This document shows, one piece after another, positions 34,758 to 42,702 of a stretch of 64,000 nt of DNA. The DNA lies in NCBI RefSeq assembly GCF_000710915.1, contig NZ_BAUA01000114.1, forward strand, positions 1-64,000. The letters run 5' to 3'. Positions within the stretch are counted from its first letter, which is position 1, and every line of letters begins with the position of its first letter. The DNA is from Nocardia brasiliensis IFM 10847. Its GTDB lineage: Bacteria > Actinomycetota > Actinomycetes > Mycobacteriales > Mycobacteriaceae. Both the position numbers and the translations under genes were made by a program. The notes under the pieces were generated by a model. The model was not told where the DNA came from and did not search any database. It worked only from the letters and a program-made list of their open reading frames with translations.

Positions 34758-36560
34758 TCACACGAACATCGCCTCACCGGACGGTTCCGGGTGAGCGAGT
34801 AGCCAGACCTTGCGCATCAGCCGGGCGCCGACCATCGCGACCGCGGCGTCGACCTTGCGGGCCGAGCCGCGCGCCGACTTGCCGAGTCCGACACCGTATT
34901 TGCCGGGCCGCCGCCGCGCGTTGTGCACGTGGGCGCGTAGCCGCTTGTGGCCGTCGTGGCGGAAAGCCTGGTCTTTAATGTCGGTGACCGTGCGCTCGGC
35001 GTGCTCGGTGTGCAACGCGGCGTGCCGCGGCGAACGCATGTCCCAAACGATCGGGTGCTGACGATCGCCCGATCGCACGGCGGGCAACCGCCAATCCTGA
35101 ATGGTCGCCCACTCGTCACACAGCGGTTCCCAGAACAGTTCGCCGGACTCGTCGTCGCGGGCGTCCGACGGATCACACCAGAACCCAACGACGTCCCAGC
35201 GCGCGCACGCCCATCGCACTCGGCCGTCGACGTCGGCGCGGTCGACGAGCCAGGCTCGTTTGCTGTCGTGGTTCGCAGGCCGTTCCCAGATGCCGACCAC
35301 GAACACGTTGCCGGTGTCGAGGCAGCAGCCGATCAGGGCCGTCGAGTCGTCGCTCTTGGAGCCGTCGAGGAACATGAAGATCTCGGCGCCCTCGGCCGGG
35401 GCCGGACTCGGCGGGCTACTGAGCCGGTCCCACAGCTGCGGCGTCGTCCATGCGTCGGCCGTGGCGACGATCTGGTTGTACCACTTGCGCCGCGACTCGC
35501 TCGGCGGGTTCGCCGGGTTCAGGATGCTCTTGACGATGCGCCCGTTCGGCCGGGTGTCGAGCCAGTACGAATCGCCGCGGATCGAGTGCACCACCGCGGG
35601 TGCGTCCTCGGCGGTGAGCGGCGCGGCCGGCGGTGCCTCGAGGCTGTCGTACAGCACACCGAAGTCCATCGCGGTCGCGTCTTCGCCGAGGGTCGCCTCG
35701 TACGCTTCGCGGGCACGCTCGCCGACCGAGTCCTCACCCGGCCGGTAGGCGTTGCAGATGTCGAGTATCCGTGCAGGCGAGTCCATCTCGGCCTTGGCGG
35801 CGTTGCCCTCCAGCGCGCCCGCCATGTCATGCCCGCCGTTCGAGCTGTTCCAGTTCTGCGTCTCGGTGCGGACCACCAGCGTGGGCCGGCCGCCCTCGAT
35901 CGCCAGAGGCGAACTCGTGACCGCCTCGATCTGGCGGGTATCACCGAGCCCGAACACGTTCAGCTTGCCGATCTGGATTCCGTAGTGTCGTCGGGTCTCC
36001 GGCGGGATGAGGCTCGGGAACAACCGCATCGTGTTCTTGGTCTGTTCCTGGCTGACCGCGATGATCTGCACCCACGCGTTGGGTTCGTCGCGCCCGGCCG
36101 GGCGCCCGTCGCTGCCCCAGTGATCGAACGTCACATCGGCAAAGCAGCTGCTCGCCGACACCACCGCCGCCAGGGGGTCTTTGCCGTGTCCCTTCAACCG
36201 CTGGAACACCGCCGAGTGATACGTCAGATCGCCGGACGGCTCGAGCGCATCGAACCACAGCAGGAACCGGGCTTGTTCCGGCGTGCACTGCCACGGCTGC
36301 CCCTTGCGGTCCCGCAACCATCGCCCTGCCCACGCGAGCCGATGCCAGCCGAGCGAGAACTCCGGCAGCAGCCACCCGTTTTCCCACTGCCAGACCGGGC
36401 CGACCCGGACCGGCTCATACTCCAAATCGACCGGCGGCGCCGTGGTCTCGAGCAGATCCTCGTACCACCGGATGATCTCGCGGTACTCGTCCTCGAGTGT
36501 GGTCGTGATGAGGGTCGGGCCGGCGTTACGCGCTCTTGCCACGAGTCGACCAGCGGGCAT
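34758..36560 (-). CDS. Terminase large subunit
   Basis: 600 residues. N-terminal ATPase with a Walker A-like loop at about 122-131 (RLKGHGKDP), and a C-terminal RNase H-like nuclease starting near FMFLDGSKSDDSTAL with further Asp in FWCDPSDARDDESG. Packages and cuts DNA concatemers. Start ATG 36560 overlaps the small terminase by 35 nt; GTG 36542 is an alternative. Confidence 0.94.
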   Translation of the reverse strand: MPAGRLVARARNAGPTLITTTLEDEYREIIRWYEDLLETTAPPVDLEYEPVRVGPVWQWENGWLLPEFSLGWHRLAWAGRWLRDRKGQPWQCTPEQARFLLWFDALEPSGDLTYHSAVFQRLKGHGKDPLAAVVSASSCFADVTFDHWGSDGRPAGRDEPNAWVQIIAVSQEQTKNTMRLFPSLIPPETRRHYGIQIGKLNVFGLGDTRQIEAVTSSPLAIEGGRPTLVVRTETQNWNSSNGGHDMAGALEGNAAKAEMDSPARILDICNAYRPGEDSVGERAREAYEATLGEDATAMDFGVLYDSLEAPPAAPLTAEDAPAVVHSIRGDSYWLDTRPNGRIVKSILNPANPPSESRRKWYNQIVATADAWTTPQLWDRLSSPPSPAPAEGAEIFMFLDGSKSDDSTALIGCCLDTGNVFVVGIWERPANHDSKRAWLVDRADVDGRVRWACARWDVVGFWCDPSDARDDESGELFWEPLCDEWATIQDWRLPAVRSGDRQHPIVWDMRSPRHAALHTEHAERTVTDIKDQAFRHDGHKRLRAHVHNARRRPGKYGVGLGKSARGSARKVDAAVAMVGARLMRKVWLLAHPEPSGEAMFV

Positions 36561-36897
36561 TCGCCGCCGCGCGCGCCGCGGTCGAACGGTTCTCCTGCGC
36601 CTGCTCGGCGTCGTCGTCGGGCAGTTTCAGCTGTCGCAGCAGCGCAGCCAGAGTTCCGCGGTGCTGACGCAGCTCGGTGATCAGCGGGTTTACCACCCGT
36701 TGCCCCATCGAACCCCTGATCATGATCGCGTCGCGAGCGAGCGCGGCCTCGAGACTGTCGATAAGGTCGACCTCGCGCGCTGCCTCCCGCAGCACACGCA
36801 GCTCATCGGGACGCAGATCCCACCGGTTGACGATGTCGCCCCACAGTTTGCGGCCCCCGGGTCGGAGACCTTTCGGCGCAGGCGGTTTCGATGCCAT
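36526..36897 (-). CDS. Terminase small subunit (P27-like)
   Basis: 123 residues: SKPPAPKGLRPGGRKLWGDI, then helices (LRVLREAAREVDLIDSLEAAL), as in P27-type small terminases. Binds packaging-start DNA. ATG 36897 has GGAGGT 3 nt upstream. Confidence 0.85.
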   Translation of the reverse strand: MASKPPAPKGLRPGGRKLWGDIVNRWDLRPDELRVLREAAREVDLIDSLEAALARDAIMIRGSMGQRVVNPLITELRQHRGTLAALLRQLKLPDDDAEQAQENRSTAARAAANARWSTRGKSA

Positions 36898-37013
36898 GTG
36901 ACCTCCAGGGTCTCGCCGCCTCCAGGGCGGTTGGCCAGGGTGAAAAACAGGTGCGATGCGCACGCAAACCGGGAAGTGCTATGCCTTCCGCCGTGTCCGG
37001 CGGCGGGCGAGGG

Positions 37014-37307
37014 TCACCCCCCACCCCGGGGTAGGCGTCCGGGGTGTGGCTCGGGCTCGCGATTGCGGCTGTGCTTAACTCGGCCGGCCGCGGCTTCGGC
37101 TTGGGTCTTGGCCTGGTGGCACGAGCGGCACAGCACGCACAGGTTCGAGTCCTCGTCGGTTCCGCCGGCCGAGATCGGCGTGATGTGGTCGACTTCCCAT
37201 CCGCCGCGGCCGCATTTCTGACAGGTTCGTTTGTCGCGCTTGCGAATACGTTCGGCTGTTGCCCGCGACACTCCGCGGTATCGGTCGGGTGCGGTAGACC
37301 AGGGCAT
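37014..37307 (-). CDS. HNH endonuclease
   Basis: 97 residues. Zinc ligands C29/C32 and C60/C63, with catalytic D40-H41, N55 and H64: the His-Asn-His fold. HNH proteins next to terminase genes are needed for DNA packaging cleavage in many long-tailed phages. ATG overlaps the preceding stop (TGATG). Confidence 0.92.
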   Translation of the reverse strand: MPWSTAPDRYRGVSRATAERIRKRDKRTCQKCGRGGWEVDHITPISAGGTDEDSNLCVLCRSCHQAKTQAEAAAGRVKHSRNREPEPHPGRLPRGGG

Positions 37308-37501
37308 CAGCGGTAGTGGTGCGTGTGCTGTCGCGCTGCGGCTACATGCTCGGCCAGACGCGCTCCTGCGCTGTGCTCGCCGATGTGGACGTGGTACGTC
37401 ATGGCTGGTGTGTCGGCCTGCCGCTCGGCCATGCGGTCCGCGATGCGCTGCGCAAGCTTGGTGATCAGGCGATCAACCAAGTCGAGTAGACGGCTACGCA
37501 T
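37307..37501 (-). CDS. Hypothetical small protein
   Basis: 64 residues (ATG 37501; another ATG at 37510). N-terminal amphipathic helix (LLDLVDRLITKLAQRIADRM) and His-rich C-terminus. Overlaps neighbours on both sides. No family recognised. Confidence 0.55.
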   Translation of the reverse strand: MRSRLLDLVDRLITKLAQRIADRMAERQADTPAMTYHVHIGEHSAGARLAEHVAAARQHTHHYR

Positions 37502-37658
37502 CGCGTGCACTGTTCGACTCGGTGTCGACGGTGAACCTTTGCGGGAACGCGAAATGTTCGATGCCCCACGCGCGAGCGACCTGGCGCTGCTCTTCGGTCG
37601 GGTTGATCGAGAGCAGCGTGACCGCGCGTATCTCGCCGCCTGGCAGTCTGTTTACCAC
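37494..37658 (-). CDS. Hypothetical small protein
   Basis: 54 residues from GTG 37658, overlapping the previous gene. Contains LLSINPTEEQRQVARAWGIE, a helical segment. The frame is open further upstream but collides with the preceding genes. Unrecognised. Confidence 0.45.
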   Translation of the reverse strand: MVNRLPGGEIRAVTLLSINPTEEQRQVARAWGIEHFAFPQRFTVDTESNSARDA

Positions 37659-37756
37659 TGCACCGACAAGAGGATGCGCAACGGGATCGCCTTCAGCTGC
37701 GGCGCGATGCCGATCGGGTGGCACAGCATCGCGTGCACGATGGCGTACAGGTCCAT
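37652..37756 (-). CDS. Hypothetical 34-aa protein
   Basis: Starts MDLYAIVHAMLCHPIGIAPQ; the same MDLY-xI opening occurs in the gene at 37920-38090. ATG overlaps the previous stop (TGATG). Hydrophobic; possibly membrane-associated. Confidence 0.5.
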   Translation of the reverse strand: MDLYAIVHAMLCHPIGIAPQLKAIPLRILLSVQW

Positions 37757-37920
37757 CAGAACTCCTTGGGTGCTGTGCCGTTCAGGCGTTTCAGGAGGTT
37801 CGTCCCGAGGCGCCCGGCCCCGCGGGCAGGCAGGTAGCAGCCGCCGTCGAGCAACCACACCGGTACCGAGTCGGGTGCGACCATGTGGGGCTTGATGATT
37901 CCGCCTTGCGCGTACTCCAT
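37756..37920 (-). CDS. Hypothetical 54-aa protein
   Basis: Reads EYAQGGIIKPHMVAPDSVPVW then LLDGGCYLPARGAGRLGTNL, a short pattern seen in many tailed phages near the terminase end of the genome. Coupled to both neighbours by TGATG overlaps. Function unknown. Confidence 0.6.
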   Translation of the reverse strand: MEYAQGGIIKPHMVAPDSVPVWLLDGGCYLPARGAGRLGTNLLKRLNGTAPKEF

Positions 37921-38090
37921 CAGGTCTCCTCAAGTATTGGCTGGCTGACGTCGCTCATAACGGCGCTCGCGTTCAGGTACATCGCGCATTCGTCGGCAAG
38001 GTCGCCCCATCCGCAGTCGACGTCGAGCGGAATGCCGAGCAGCGCGTATATCGCTCGGCCGGCCTCAAGGATCGTGGTGTATAGGTCCAT
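37920..38090 (-). CDS. Hypothetical 56-aa protein
   Basis: MDLYTTILEAGRAIYALLGI..., acidic C-terminus. N-terminus resembles the 34-residue protein at 37652-37756. A GGGAGA ribosome site lies upstream of the ATG. Unrecognised. Confidence 0.55.
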   Translation of the reverse strand: MDLYTTILEAGRAIYALLGIPLDVDCGWGDLADECAMYLNASAVMSDVSQPILEET

Positions 38091-38231
38091 CGAATCTCCC
38101 TGGCGGATGGAGGGGTTCGCAGCGCGCAGCTGCACCTACTCCACCGCTCGAGGATCAGGTCGAGGCGGTGGGATCGTGGGCCGCTTTGCCGGGGCAATCC
38201 ATCGGCGTGACGCGCTGCGAAGTTCTGGGGT

Positions 38232-38471
38232 TCAGCTCTGGGCGCGGGCAATGCCGGCGTTGGCCCAGAACATGACTTGTTCGAGGTTGGTGAGCGCGAG
38301 CGCCTTCTCCCGGCCGGGCGGCAGGTCGCGGTCGAGCTGGTGTGCGAGCGCCTTGCACTGTTCCCGCACCGCGGTGTGAGCGAGTTGCCGCTCGACCGTG
38401 TCGGCGGGGTGGAAGGCGAACCGGCGGTCGATGTCGCTCATCGAGGCCGGGTCGCTGTAGTTGTCGGTCAT
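38232..38471 (-). CDS. Acb2/Tad1-type cyclic-nucleotide sponge (anti-CBASS/Thoeris)
   Basis: 79 residues. DIDRRFAFHPADTVER followed by a helical hairpin ending PPGREKALALTNLEQVMFWA and NAGIAR, the signature of the Acb2/Tad1 hairpin family. Acb2 proteins bind and hide the cyclic di- and trinucleotide signals of CBASS; Tad1 does so for Thoeris signals. ATG overlaps the stop of a 29-residue membrane peptide (GGATGACC). Activity here is inferred from similarity seen by eye. Confidence 0.8.
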   Translation of the reverse strand: MTDNYSDPASMSDIDRRFAFHPADTVERQLAHTAVREQCKALAHQLDRDLPPGREKALALTNLEQVMFWANAGIARAQS

Positions 38472-38557
38472 CCGGCGAGTACGCCGATGATCGCGATAGC
38501 GATCTTGGCGAGTAGTTCCCACGGGACGAGCGAGAGCGCGGCGGACAGAGTAGCCAT
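38468..38557 (-). CDS. 29-aa membrane peptide upstream of the Acb2-like gene
   Basis: MATLSAALSLVPWELLAKIA then a hydrophobic end IAIIGVLAG. One transmembrane helix. GGAACC before the ATG gives only a weak ribosome site, but the stop overlaps the Acb2-like start, so they are coupled. Unknown function; might act on membrane-bound CBASS effectors, which is speculation. Confidence 0.5.
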   Translation of the reverse strand: MATLSAALSLVPWELLAKIAIAIIGVLAG

Positions 38558-38713
38558 GATGGTTCCTTCGATCGGAAGTATCGGCGTCCAGGGTTGGCCG
38601 GCGGCGCGCAGCGAACTCTCCTCGACCTGATGCGAGGATTGCGGAATCGTTGGATTCGTTGGAGTGCTTCGCCGTCTCGATGGGGAGGCGTTGACGTACC
38701 GCCGGGCCGACCG

Positions 38714-38788
38714 TAGCGAGGGCAGGATTTGAACCTGCGACCTGTGCGTTATGAGCGCACCGAGCTGACCGAGCTGCTCTACCTCGCG
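38714..38788 (-). tRNA. tRNA-Met (CAT), initiator-like
   Basis: 75 nt cloverleaf: acceptor 5' CGCGAGG with 3' CCTCGC then T72-A73; position 1 is C, so the first pair is C1.U72, unpaired as in initiator tRNAs. Anticodon arm GTGCG-CTCATAA-CGCAC (anticodon CAT) has three G-C pairs next to the loop, T-arm GCAGG-TTCAAAT-CCTGC. CCA is not encoded (CGG follows). Lies between early and late genes, just beyond a terminator. Confidence 0.93.
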
Positions 38789-38794
38789 TCAACG

Positions 38795-38830
38795 AAAAAG
38801 GACTGCGCCCCGATCTGGGGTGCAGTCCTT
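38795..38830 (-). terminator. Strong terminator between early genes and tRNA
   Basis: 14-bp stem (one G.U pair), AAGGACTGC(A)CCCC / GGGG(C)GCAGTCCTT, loop of 5, followed on the minus strand by TTTTT. Downstream of the gene at 38881-39075 and immediately upstream of the tRNA, so it ends the early transcript. Confidence 0.88.
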
Positions 38831-38880
38831 CCGCACCCTAAGAGTGCGAGGGGGGACAAATCTTGTCAAGCGGGCTCGCC

Positions 38881-39075
38881 CTATCGGGGGCCCGATTGCC
38901 CATCGAGCTCCTCGACCCTGTCGGCCCACTCCCATATCGCGAGCAACGTATTAGCCTTGCGTACCTCCGGGTTCTCGGCGGCCCACCACGTATGTGCCTG
39001 CCATACCGCCGTGTTGAGTGCGCGCAGCGCCTCGACGAGCTCTGCGGCGGTTGGGCGTTCCGGCTTTTCGCTCAT
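38881..39075 (-). CDS. Hypothetical helical protein
   Basis: 64 residues, all helical (AAELVEALRALNTAVWQAHTW). Last gene of the early transcript before the terminator. ATG overlaps the upstream stop. Unrecognised. Confidence 0.6.
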   Translation of the reverse strand: MSEKPERPTAAELVEALRALNTAVWQAHTWWAAENPEVRKANTLLAIWEWADRVEELDGQSGPR

Positions 39076-39380
39076 GCCATTCCTTTCGATCGCCCGTCGA
39101 ACTCGGTGTGCGCGCACTCCTCGCCCATTGCGGGCACGTAGATAGTGTGTCCGCAGCCTGGCGTGCGGCAGTAGTAGGTGCGGTGGAAGCCGTTCGGGGA
39201 GTTGAGGCACGCCGCCGAGGCGACCGTCACTTGGTTCGGGCCGAGCGCGTGGCCGTTGCGGCAATGCGTCGGCGCCGGGTGCGCCCACCGGCCCGGCGCG
39301 GTCTCGTAAAGCGCCAATGGGTCGAGGTTGGTGCGGCCGTCGAGAGCGAACGTGGGCGTCCAATCGCTCTTGTCGGTCAT
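39072..39380 (-). CDS. Small zinc-binding protein
   Basis: 102 residues. Cys/His sets C40-x3-H44, C58, C71-x4-C76 and C89 suggest a zinc fold; the part CRNGHALGPNQ and YYCRTPGCGHTI resembles nucleic-acid-binding zinc ribbons. Coupled by ATGA overlaps on both sides. Role unknown. Confidence 0.65.
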   Translation of the reverse strand: MTDKSDWTPTFALDGRTNLDPLALYETAPGRWAHPAPTHCRNGHALGPNQVTVASAACLNSPNGFHRTYYCRTPGCGHTIYVPAMGEECAHTEFDGRSKGMA

Positions 39381-39844
39381 GTCACTCCGGTCACTTTCAG
39401 CACGGTGTATGGGTCGTTGATGTGCGCTCGGGAGCCTACGACCATGAAGGCGTTTCTCAGCCGGTCGTCGCCCCAGAGTCTCACGCGCGGCCGCCGGAAC
39501 GCGTTCTCGACTGCGAGGTCGAACAGCGCGGCCTCGAGCAGGCCGAGCGGTGGCGCGAGGCTCGGATGCTCGGCGGCGAGCGCGCACCGCTCGGCGGTGG
39601 CGGTAGCCGGGCCGCGTTCGGGTGCCCCGAAATAGGCGGTTGGGACGACGGGCCACTCGTCGAGCGGATCATCGGGGACCTGCCAGGGATTCAGGCGCGC
39701 GTTTTGCAGGGCGAGCATCGCCAGCCGCGCGTAGCGGGCAGGGCCGAGCGGGTGCGCCCGTGCGAACGCTGAGACAGCTTCGAGTATGCGGGCGGTTTCG
39801 GCTCCAGAGAGACGGAAGCCCGATACCTCGATGAGTTCGTTCAT
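39377..39844 (-). CDS. Hypothetical protein
   Basis: 155 residues, mostly helical, with Leu/Ala-rich segments (GPARYARLAMLALQNARLNPW) and a basic middle. Coupled to the HTH protein upstream by a 4-nt overlap. No family recognised. Confidence 0.6.
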   Translation of the reverse strand: MNELIEVSGFRLSGAETARILEAVSAFARAHPLGPARYARLAMLALQNARLNPWQVPDDPLDEWPVVPTAYFGAPERGPATATAERCALAAEHPSLAPPLGLLEAALFDLAVENAFRRPRVRLWGDDRLRNAFMVVGSRAHINDPYTVLKVTGVT

Positions 39845-40617
39845 GCTGCGTCTCCTTCGCTCGTTTGTTTCGGTCGCCGTCCGGTGCGCTGGTGGGCGGC
39901 GAGAACGTCGCCGAGCCGGTAGAAACGTGTCTCGCCGTCTCGGGCAGCCACCTCGAGCCCGCGTTTGGCGAGGTAGCGCACACGGTCCCGGTTGAGTCCG
40001 CGGCCGATATCGCCGAGTCCGGCGGCGATCCGTTCTACCTGGTCGGCGGTGAGCACGCTGTTGTTGGCGGCGCGTAGCCGGGCTTCGGTCACGACTACGA
40101 CGTCCTCGGCGGGCAGGTCGACGATGTCTCGGCATCCCCGGACCGCGGCGAGGATATCGACATACATCCGGTGGGCGTGCTCGGTCATCGCGAACGGGAT
40201 CAGGTGCCGATCGAGCCAGCGGGCGAGTTCGAGGGTGGTCGGCGGCTCGGGGATCGCCGGCAGCGTGGCGCCGGGTTGTAGCGGTCCAACGAATTCGCCG
40301 GGCACCCAAACGAGGGATAGCCAGGCGCGCGGGGTGGGTTCGGCGGCCGCGGCTGGTTCGTACGCGATATGCCGTTGTTCGAGGACGGCGCGCACCGCGG
40401 TGTAGAGCTCCCAGTGCAGGGCCTGGCGGGCGGCGAACGCGTCGAGGTCGATTGGGGGGCGCGACGCGGGCACGCCGCGGCTGCCCACACCAGCCTTGCC
40501 GCGTACGCCTTGGCGGGCGACGGTGACAGCGAGGTCGTCGAGGACGCCGGGTAGCGCCCTGAGTTGTTTCATCAGCTCGGACATCTCGGGCCGCGTCAGG
40601 AACAGATCGCCGCTCAT
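39841..40617 (-). CDS. HTH DNA-binding protein
   Basis: 258 residues. C-terminal 60 residues look like a MerR/excisionase-type helix-turn-helix (GLNRDRVRYLAKRGLEVAARD ... FYRLGDVLAAHQRTGRRPK). N-terminal 190 residues are helical, unrecognised. A possible middle or late gene regulator, given its place before the late genes. Confidence 0.65.
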   Translation of the reverse strand: MSGDLFLTRPEMSELMKQLRALPGVLDDLAVTVARQGVRGKAGVGSRGVPASRPPIDLDAFAARQALHWELYTAVRAVLEQRHIAYEPAAAAEPTPRAWLSLVWVPGEFVGPLQPGATLPAIPEPPTTLELARWLDRHLIPFAMTEHAHRMYVDILAAVRGCRDIVDLPAEDVVVVTEARLRAANNSVLTADQVERIAAGLGDIGRGLNRDRVRYLAKRGLEVAARDGETRFYRLGDVLAAHQRTGRRPKQTSEGDAA

Positions 40618-40874
40618 AGCGGCCCCCGCCGGCCGAACACGAAATCGGTGAGTCCGTCGATGAATCCGCGGATCATCTCGCCGAAGAGCGTCCGGTTGTC
40701 ATCCGGGACAACCGGAACCGGCGGCGGGGGTGGTTGTACTGGCGTCATATGTGACGCTGGTGCCGAAATCCCTGAATTCGGTTCGTGTGATGTCGGCGAT
40801 ACTGGCGTGCGTTGATATCGGGCCGCGCCAGGCAGGCCGAGCACGTCGCGCTCGTAATTCTCGTACCAAGCCAT
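40614..40874 (-). CDS. Hypothetical protein
   Basis: 86 residues with a Pro-rich centre (eight Pro in about 20 residues) between a helical N-terminus and the C-terminal helix MIRGFIDGLTDFVFG. Stop overlaps the next start. Unrecognised. Confidence 0.55.
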   Translation of the reverse strand: MAWYENYERDVLGLPGAARYQRTPVSPTSHEPNSGISAPASHMTPVQPPPPPVPVVPDDNRTLFGEMIRGFIDGLTDFVFGRRGPL

Positions 40875-40876
40875 TG

Positions 40877-41116
40877 CTACACCTCTTCCCAGAATCCCGA
40901 CCAGCGGTTGAACTGACGATTGCCGTGCTCGGTGCTCACGGTCACGGTTGCCCGGCGGAAATCGACGCTGCAACCGCCGATTTGGAGTACCGGCGGCCAG
41001 ATCGGCCCATCGGCGACGTTCCGCACGACGATGCGTGCCGGGCGTTTCCGGCCTTGCCCCCGCTGTTTCATACGCGGGAAGAACTCGGGCCACCGCGGTT
41101 TCTGCCTGCTGCTCAC
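40877..41116 (-). CDS. Hypothetical basic protein
   Basis: 79 residues, GTG start overlapping the RusA stop (GTGA). Arg/Lys-rich N-terminal half, beta-rich C-terminal half. Possibly nucleic-acid binding. Unrecognised. Confidence 0.55.
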   Translation of the reverse strand: MSSRQKPRWPEFFPRMKQRGQGRKRPARIVVRNVADGPIWPPVLQIGGCSVDFRRATVTVSTEHGNRQFNRWSGFWEEV

Positions 41117-41703
41117 GGGCTGACCTCCTCGGCGGTTGAAATGACGGCGATCCATACGCCGGGGGTCTCGCCGATTTCGGCGAGGCGTTTGCGGGCGAGG
41201 ATCTCGGTTACCTGTGCGTCGTCGCCGAACGCGATGCCGGTGAGGGCGTCGAGGATGGCGCGGGTGAGCTTGTCGAGATCGGGTTTCTTGACCGCGGGCG
41301 GGGTGCGCCGCTTGGGGGTCGAGACCGGCCGGGGCCGCACGAATTCGAGCGCGACGGACACCGGGCCGGTGAGCACAGGGAATCCGTGGCGGTGCGCGGC
41401 GAGGGCGACGCGTTCGCGCCAGGGGCCGACGAGCTTGGAGGATTCGACCATGCGCCCGCCGCCGACGTGCCGCTTGCTGCCCTGCGGGGCGGCGTCGCCG
41501 GGCACGAACAGCGAGGTCTCGCTCACCTGGGCAGGCGGACGCACGCCAGCGGTTGCCATGGCATCGGCAACGTGGGCAGACCAGCTAGCCAGGTTCGGAG
41601 CCTCACTACCGCACAGGCAATGTCCGGAGATGTACTCCGGGAAGTGCTCGGCGATCAACCCGGCGAGGGTGTCGCGGTCACTGGCCGCCTCGTTGTTGCT
41701 CAT
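41113..41703 (-). CDS. RusA-family Holliday junction resolvase with N-terminal extension
   Basis: 196 residues. The RusA domain covers about 65-190: KKPDLDKLTRAILDALTGI then AFGDDAQVTEI, which carries the catalytic Asp residues. The first 60 residues (DRDTLAGLIAEHFPEYISGH with two Cys) form an extra module not part of RusA; a shorter DRDTL-type start also opens the next gene. Resolves branched DNA before packaging. Confidence 0.9.
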   Translation of the reverse strand: MSNNEAASDRDTLAGLIAEHFPEYISGHCLCGSEAPNLASWSAHVADAMATAGVRPPAQVSETSLFVPGDAAPQGSKRHVGGGRMVESSKLVGPWRERVALAAHRHGFPVLTGPVSVALEFVRPRPVSTPKRRTPPAVKKPDLDKLTRAILDALTGIAFGDDAQVTEILARKRLAEIGETPGVWIAVISTAEEVSP

Positions 41704-41990
41704 GCCCGCTCCGAAGGTCTGGTCAGGTCGTAGATATGCACAACGTCGAGCTCCCACTCCTCGTCGATGAGGATTCGGTTGAGGTGCGTACCGCAGGCGA
41801 ACCATCGGGTGATGAACTCAAGGTCCCCGCGTATGTCGAAAGTCCCTTCAGCTCGGGCTATCGACCACCGCGCGAACGCTTCGCACCGGTCGCATTTCGG
41901 GTAGTGCGGGTCCGGGTCATCGACCGACGACCAAGCCCACGAAGGCTTCCGAGCCCCGCTATGCCCCAGTGTGTCGCGGTCACTGGCCAT
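41700..41990 (-). CDS. Hypothetical protein
   Basis: 96 residues. Contains CDRCEAFARW and FACGTH, a possible Cys/His metal site, and an acidic C-terminus. Opens with ASDRDTL like the RusA N-terminal module. Overlaps both neighbours. Confidence 0.55.
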   Translation of the reverse strand: MASDRDTLGHSGARKPSWAWSSVDDPDPHYPKCDRCEAFARWSIARAEGTFDIRGDLEFITRWFACGTHLNRILIDEEWELDVVHIYDLTRPSERA

Positions 41991-42147
41991 CGGTGGCCAC
42001 CTCGATTTCGTCAACCGCGCAGGGATCGAACGGAACGATGCCGCCAGGCACGATCTCGAGCAGCCCCGTTCCGTTGCATTCGTCGCACCAGCCCGTACCC
42101 GTGCTGTCGCCGCTTCCGCCACAGGCTTCACATTCGAACGGGTTCAT
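41980..42147 (-). CDS. DnaJ-type zinc finger microprotein
   Basis: 55 residues with CxxC pairs C6/C9 and C21/C24 in CEACGGSG and CDECNGTG, the CxxCxGxG repeat of DnaJ. A free-standing zinc finger, common in actinophage early regions; possible role in protein or nucleic-acid contact. Confidence 0.7.
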   Translation of the reverse strand: MNPFECEACGGSGDSTGTGWCDECNGTGLLEIVPGGIVPFDPCAVDEIEVATDGQ

Positions 42148-42494
42148 ACGCGTCCTTCCGGTTCGTAGTCGCGGCAGGCGGGCCACCACGCACGGATGTC
42201 GGATGATTCGCACGCCGAAACTCGAATGCCCTCGCCGAACATGCATTTCGGGTATGTACGGCCGTGGTGGGTGGTGAGCACGCGGAATCGGCAGCTGCCG
42301 CAGCGCAGTCCGTCACCCTCGCGGCCCCGGGCGGCCTCGGGGTGCAGGGCGAGGTTGCCGAGCGGGTGAGCACCGCAGGCGATTCGCCGCTCGACCAGGC
42401 GTGCTCGCTTCTGCCCGCGGGTCAACTCCTCTGCGGTCGGCTCAGCGGGCCGAGTGCCGGCGGGAAGGTCGAACAGGGCGGGTTCAGACGTCAT
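42144..42494 (-). CDS. Hypothetical Cys-containing protein
   Basis: 116 residues. CGSCRFRVLTTHHGRTYPKC is a likely zinc-binding segment; the N-terminal FDLPAG and GQKRARLVERRIACGAHPLG motif recurs in actinophage proteins. ATG 42494 (GTG one codon earlier). Confidence 0.6.
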   Translation of the reverse strand: MTSEPALFDLPAGTRPAEPTAEELTRGQKRARLVERRIACGAHPLGNLALHPEAARGREGDGLRCGSCRFRVLTTHHGRTYPKCMFGEGIRVSACESSDIRAWWPACRDYEPEGRV

Positions 42495-42702
42495 CACGTT
42501 CGGCTCTCGCGATGGCGGCGCGTGCCCGCGCGCTGATGTTGGCCGGGTTGTAGTCGGTGCCGGTGGGCTCGCGCCGCGGCCGATGGATCGGGCACGGACG
42601 TTGTACGTCGGCGTCTTCGGGGGTGAGCCAGCCGCCGCGGCGGCAGCGGTACGGGCAAGTCTCCTGTGGCGGGATGGGTTCGCCGGTCCGGTCGAGCGTC
42701 AT
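42484..42702 (-). CDS. Hypothetical protein
   Basis: 72 residues. CPYRCRRGGWLTPEDADVQRPC may bind a metal. Overlaps neighbours (ATGA at start). No recognised family. Confidence 0.5.
   Translation of the reverse strand: MTLDRTGEPIPPQETCPYRCRRGGWLTPEDADVQRPCPIHRPRREPTGTDYNPANISARARAAIARAERDDV

Noticed and set aside
34947..36680. 577-codon plus-strand frame
   Set aside because: Antisense to the large terminase; shadow of its codon bias.
38155..38199. 15-residue peptide MDCPGKAAHDPTAST
   Set aside because: No ribosome binding site and no coupling; treated as intergenic.
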